From Burkholderiales bacterium (GTDB taxonomy: Bacteria; Pseudomonadota; Gammaproteobacteria; Burkholderiales; Casimicrobiaceae), in contig JADZDD010000011.1 in the NCBI GenBank assembly GCA_020851235.1, positions 62,001 to 126,000 on the forward strand: a stretch of DNA of 64,000 nt. Reading direction: 5' to 3'. The notes under the pieces were generated by a model. It saw only the letters and a program-made list of their open reading frames with translations. It did no database searches and had not been told where the DNA came from. The translations under genes and the position numbers were made by a program. Shown here in pieces: positions 62,215-64,000 of this stretch. Every line of letters begins with the position of its first letter. Position 1 is the first letter of the stretch.

Positions 62215-63696
62215 ATGACCGCGCCGCTCGCGCCCATTGTCGACCTGCCGACGCTGCGCGCACTCGAGGCGCAACACGCCGATGCCGGGCTCATGGAGCG
62301 GGCGGGCGCCGCCGCGGCCGCGGTGGCGCAGCGGCTCACCGGCAATCGCGGTCGTCCGATCGTCGTCCTGGCGGGCCCGGGCAACAACGGCGGCGATGCC
62401 TTCGTCGTGGCGCGCCTGCTGCGGACCGGCTGGTTCGACGTGCAGGTGCTCTTCGCCGGAACGCCCGAGCGCCTGCCTGCCGACGCGGCACACGCCTACC
62501 GGGCCTTCACCGCCGCCGGAGGGCGCACGACCGACGTGCTCCCCCGCGGCGCCGGGCTCGTCGTCGACGGCCTCCTCGGGATCGGCCTCGGCCGCGCGCC
62601 GGAGGGACGGATCGCCGAACTCGTGCGCTGGGCGAACGAGCAGGCCGCGCCGATCCTCGCCCTCGACGTGCCGAGTGGCCTCGACGCGGCCACGGGGGCA
62701 GCGTACCTCCCCGTCGTGCGCGCCACGCACACCGCGACGTTCCTCGCCCTCAAACCGGGGCTCGTGACCCTCGATGGCCCCGACCACTGCGGTGAGGTCT
62801 CGGTCCACGACCTCGGCGTGGCGGCCCCCCCCGACGCCGGCCAGCGTCTCACCTGGGACGCGCTCGCCGGCGCCTTGCCAGCGGCCTTGACCCGCCGCGT
62901 GGGTAACGTCAACAAGGGGACGTTCGGCACGCTCGGCATCGTCGGCGGCGCCCGCGGCATGGCGGGTGCGCTCGTTCTCGCCGGTCGCGCGGCGATGCGC
63001 ACGGGGGCGGGCAAGGTCTGGCTCGGCTTCCTCATGGCCGAACCGCCGCCGTTCGACGCGCTCCTGCCCGAGCTCATGCTGCGTCAGTCGAGCGCCGTGC
63101 TCACCGCGAATCCCGATGCGCTCGTCGTCGGACCCGGGCTTGGCACGGGCGAGGCCGCCCTCGCGGTCGTGCTGCGCGCGCTCGCCGCCGCGGTGCCGCT
63201 CGTGCTCGACGCCGACGCGCTCAACCTCATCGCCGCCGATGCAGCGCTGCGCGAGAGGGTATCGACCCGCGCCGCGCCCACGCTCGCCACCCCGCACCCC
63301 GGCGAAGCGGCGCGCCTTCTCGCCACGAGCGTCGCTGCCGTGCAGCGCGACCGCCTGGCCGCGGCCCGTGCCCTGTCGCGAACGCTCGGTGCGACTGTGG
63401 TGCTCAAAGGCGCGGGCAGCATCCTCGCGTATCCCGACGACCGCTTCGACGTCAACGCGACCGGCGGACCGGCACTGGCGAGCGCGGGCAGCGGTGACGT
63501 GCTGTCCGGGATCGTCGGCGCGCTCCTCGCGCAAGGTCTCGATGCGCGTGCGGCGCTGCGATATGCGGTGTGCCTGCACGGCGCCGCCGCGGATCACCTC
63601 GTCGCCGCAGGCACGGGCCCCTTGGGCGTGACGGCGTCGGAACTGCCCGATGCCGCGCGCACGCTCGTCAATCGCGCCGGCCGCATCGCCGCATGA
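62215..63696 (+). CDS. nnr: Bifunctional NAD(P)H-hydrate epimerase / ADP-dependent dehydratase
   Basis: A 493-residue metabolite-repair enzyme. The N-terminal YjeF domain (about 1-210) has VLAGPGNNGGDAFVVARLL and DVPSGLDAATG and interconverts NADHX epimers. The C-terminal kinase-fold domain (about 220-490) has NKGTFGTLGIVGG, LATPHPGEAARLL and the nucleotide site NATGGPALASAGSGDVLSGIVGALLAQG, and dehydrates NAD(P)HX with ADP. The two-domain length is standard. It is divergent from gltI and convergent with the next gene. Confidence 0.96.
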   Translation: MTAPLAPIVDLPTLRALEAQHADAGLMERAGAAAAAVAQRLTGNRGRPIVVLAGPGNNGGDAFVVARLLRTGWFDVQVLFAGTPERLPADAAHAYRAFTAAGGRTTDVLPRGAGLVVDGLLGIGLGRAPEGRIAELVRWANEQAAPILALDVPSGLDAATGAAYLPVVRATHTATFLALKPGLVTLDGPDHCGEVSVHDLGVAAPPDAGQRLTWDALAGALPAALTRRVGNVNKGTFGTLGIVGGARGMAGALVLAGRAAMRTGAGKVWLGFLMAEPPPFDALLPELMLRQSSAVLTANPDALVVGPGLGTGEAALAVVLRALAAAVPLVLDADALNLIAADAALRERVSTRAAPTLATPHPGEAARLLATSVAAVQRDRLAAARALSRTLGATVVLKGAGSILAYPDDRFDVNATGGPALASAGSGDVLSGIVGALLAQGLDARAALRYAVCLHGAAADHLVAAGTGPLGVTASELPDAARTLVNRAGRIAA

Positions 63697-63734
63697 CGGG
63701 CGGTGCGCGGCGGCACGCGCTGCGCGCCGCCGCC

Positions 63735-64000
63735 TTACGGAATGAGCACGGTCGCCCCGGTCGTTGCCCGTGACTCCAGCGCGCGATGCGCCGCCGCCGC
63801 GTCGCGCAACGCGAAGCGCTGCCGCGGCTCGGAGCGGATCTTCCTCGCGCGGATGAGCGCGAAGAGCTCGTCGGCCATCGCCACGAGGCTCGCGCGCGCG
63901 GCGGCGTAGGTGAACAGTGTCGGCCGCGTCACGTACAGCGACCCCTTCTGCGCGAGGAGTCCCAGGTTGAATGCGGCGATCGGGCCCGACGACGAGCCGA
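63735..64000 (-). CDS. Quinone oxidoreductase / zinc-type alcohol dehydrogenase-like protein, C-terminal part
   Basis: The C-terminal 88 residues of an MDR-superfamily oxidoreductase; the rest lies beyond the right edge. The visible sequence includes GPIAAFNLGLLAQKGSLYVTRPTL, followed by ELFALIRARKIRSEP and the end FALRDAAAAHRALESRATTGATVLIP. This matches NADPH:quinone reductase (Qor) proteins, which reduce quinones or act on similar carbonyls. Only the C-terminus is seen, so the subfamily is approximate. Confidence 0.85.
   Translation of the reverse strand, partial: GSSSGPIAAFNLGLLAQKGSLYVTRPTLFTYAAARASLVAMADELFALIRARKIRSEPRQRFALRDAAAAHRALESRATTGATVLIP

Overview
The window is a GC-rich bacterial chromosome segment, almost certainly from a betaproteobacterium, probably Burkholderiales or a near relative. 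The evidence is the envelope/translation operon rpsB-tsf-pyrH-frr-uppS-cdsA-ispC-rseP-bamA, the order orn / M48 protease / pterin dehydratase / rsgA / CobD-CbiB-like protein, a PP0621-type protein in front of pilS-pilR, a PhaM-like granule protein, and TAXI-TRAP and tripartite tricarboxylate transporters. Genes are tightly packed with many ATGA or GTGA stop/start overlaps. I saw no insertion sequence, prophage, CRISPR array or rRNA. One tRNA gene (Arg, anticodon CCT) is present.

Layout. 1-7993 (minus): nine-gene translation and envelope operon, with bamA cut by the window edge. 8308-14720 (plus): ygfZ, an NRDE/TANGO2 protein, a TAXI-TRAP transporter with its DUF1850 partner, and a methyltransferase. 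14770-21977: a NUDIX hydrolase, orn, an M48 protease, phhB, rsgA, a CobD/CbiB-like membrane protein, acetoacetyl-CoA synthetase and a thioesterase. 22080-31218: ETF-quinone oxidoreductase, a ROK sugar kinase, an orphan iron(III) ABC permease with a small unknown protein, then an acyl-CoA dehydrogenase-etfA-etfB operon. 31321-38046: the most interesting region (below). 38193-41721: the N-degron pair bpt-aat, tRNA-Arg and an M61 aminopeptidase. 41777-50140: a Raf-kinase-inhibitor-like protein, a PhaM-like protein, an FAD-linked oxidase, pilS-pilR, ampD, yciB, bolA and a parvulin. 50490-54107: tctB-tctA and gamma-glutamyltransferase. 54175-64000: a PaaY-like protein, purL, the gltIJKL glutamate/aspartate ABC transporter, nnr, and the end of a quinone oxidoreductase.

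The notable system is a diffusible-signal-factor (DSF) type quorum-sensing locus. An RpfF-like crotonase (32924-33895) retains both catalytic glutamates of the family. It is translationally coupled to a FabF-like ketosynthase and an acyl carrier protein. Facing this operon is an RpfC-type hybrid sensor kinase. A FabZ-like dehydratase and an alpha/beta hydrolase lie just upstream on the same strand. Known rpf loci carry rpfF with rpfC/rpfG or rpfR, but to my knowledge not a dedicated ketosynthase and ACP. The locus may therefore encode its own carrier-bound assembly line for the signal. No HD-GYP effector (RpfG) lies in the window.

Many long frames opposite or offset to the real genes (some over 1000 codons) are GC-bias artefacts and were discarded. 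Starts were chosen from ribosome-binding sites, coupling to neighbours and family length, and several begin with GTG or TTG.
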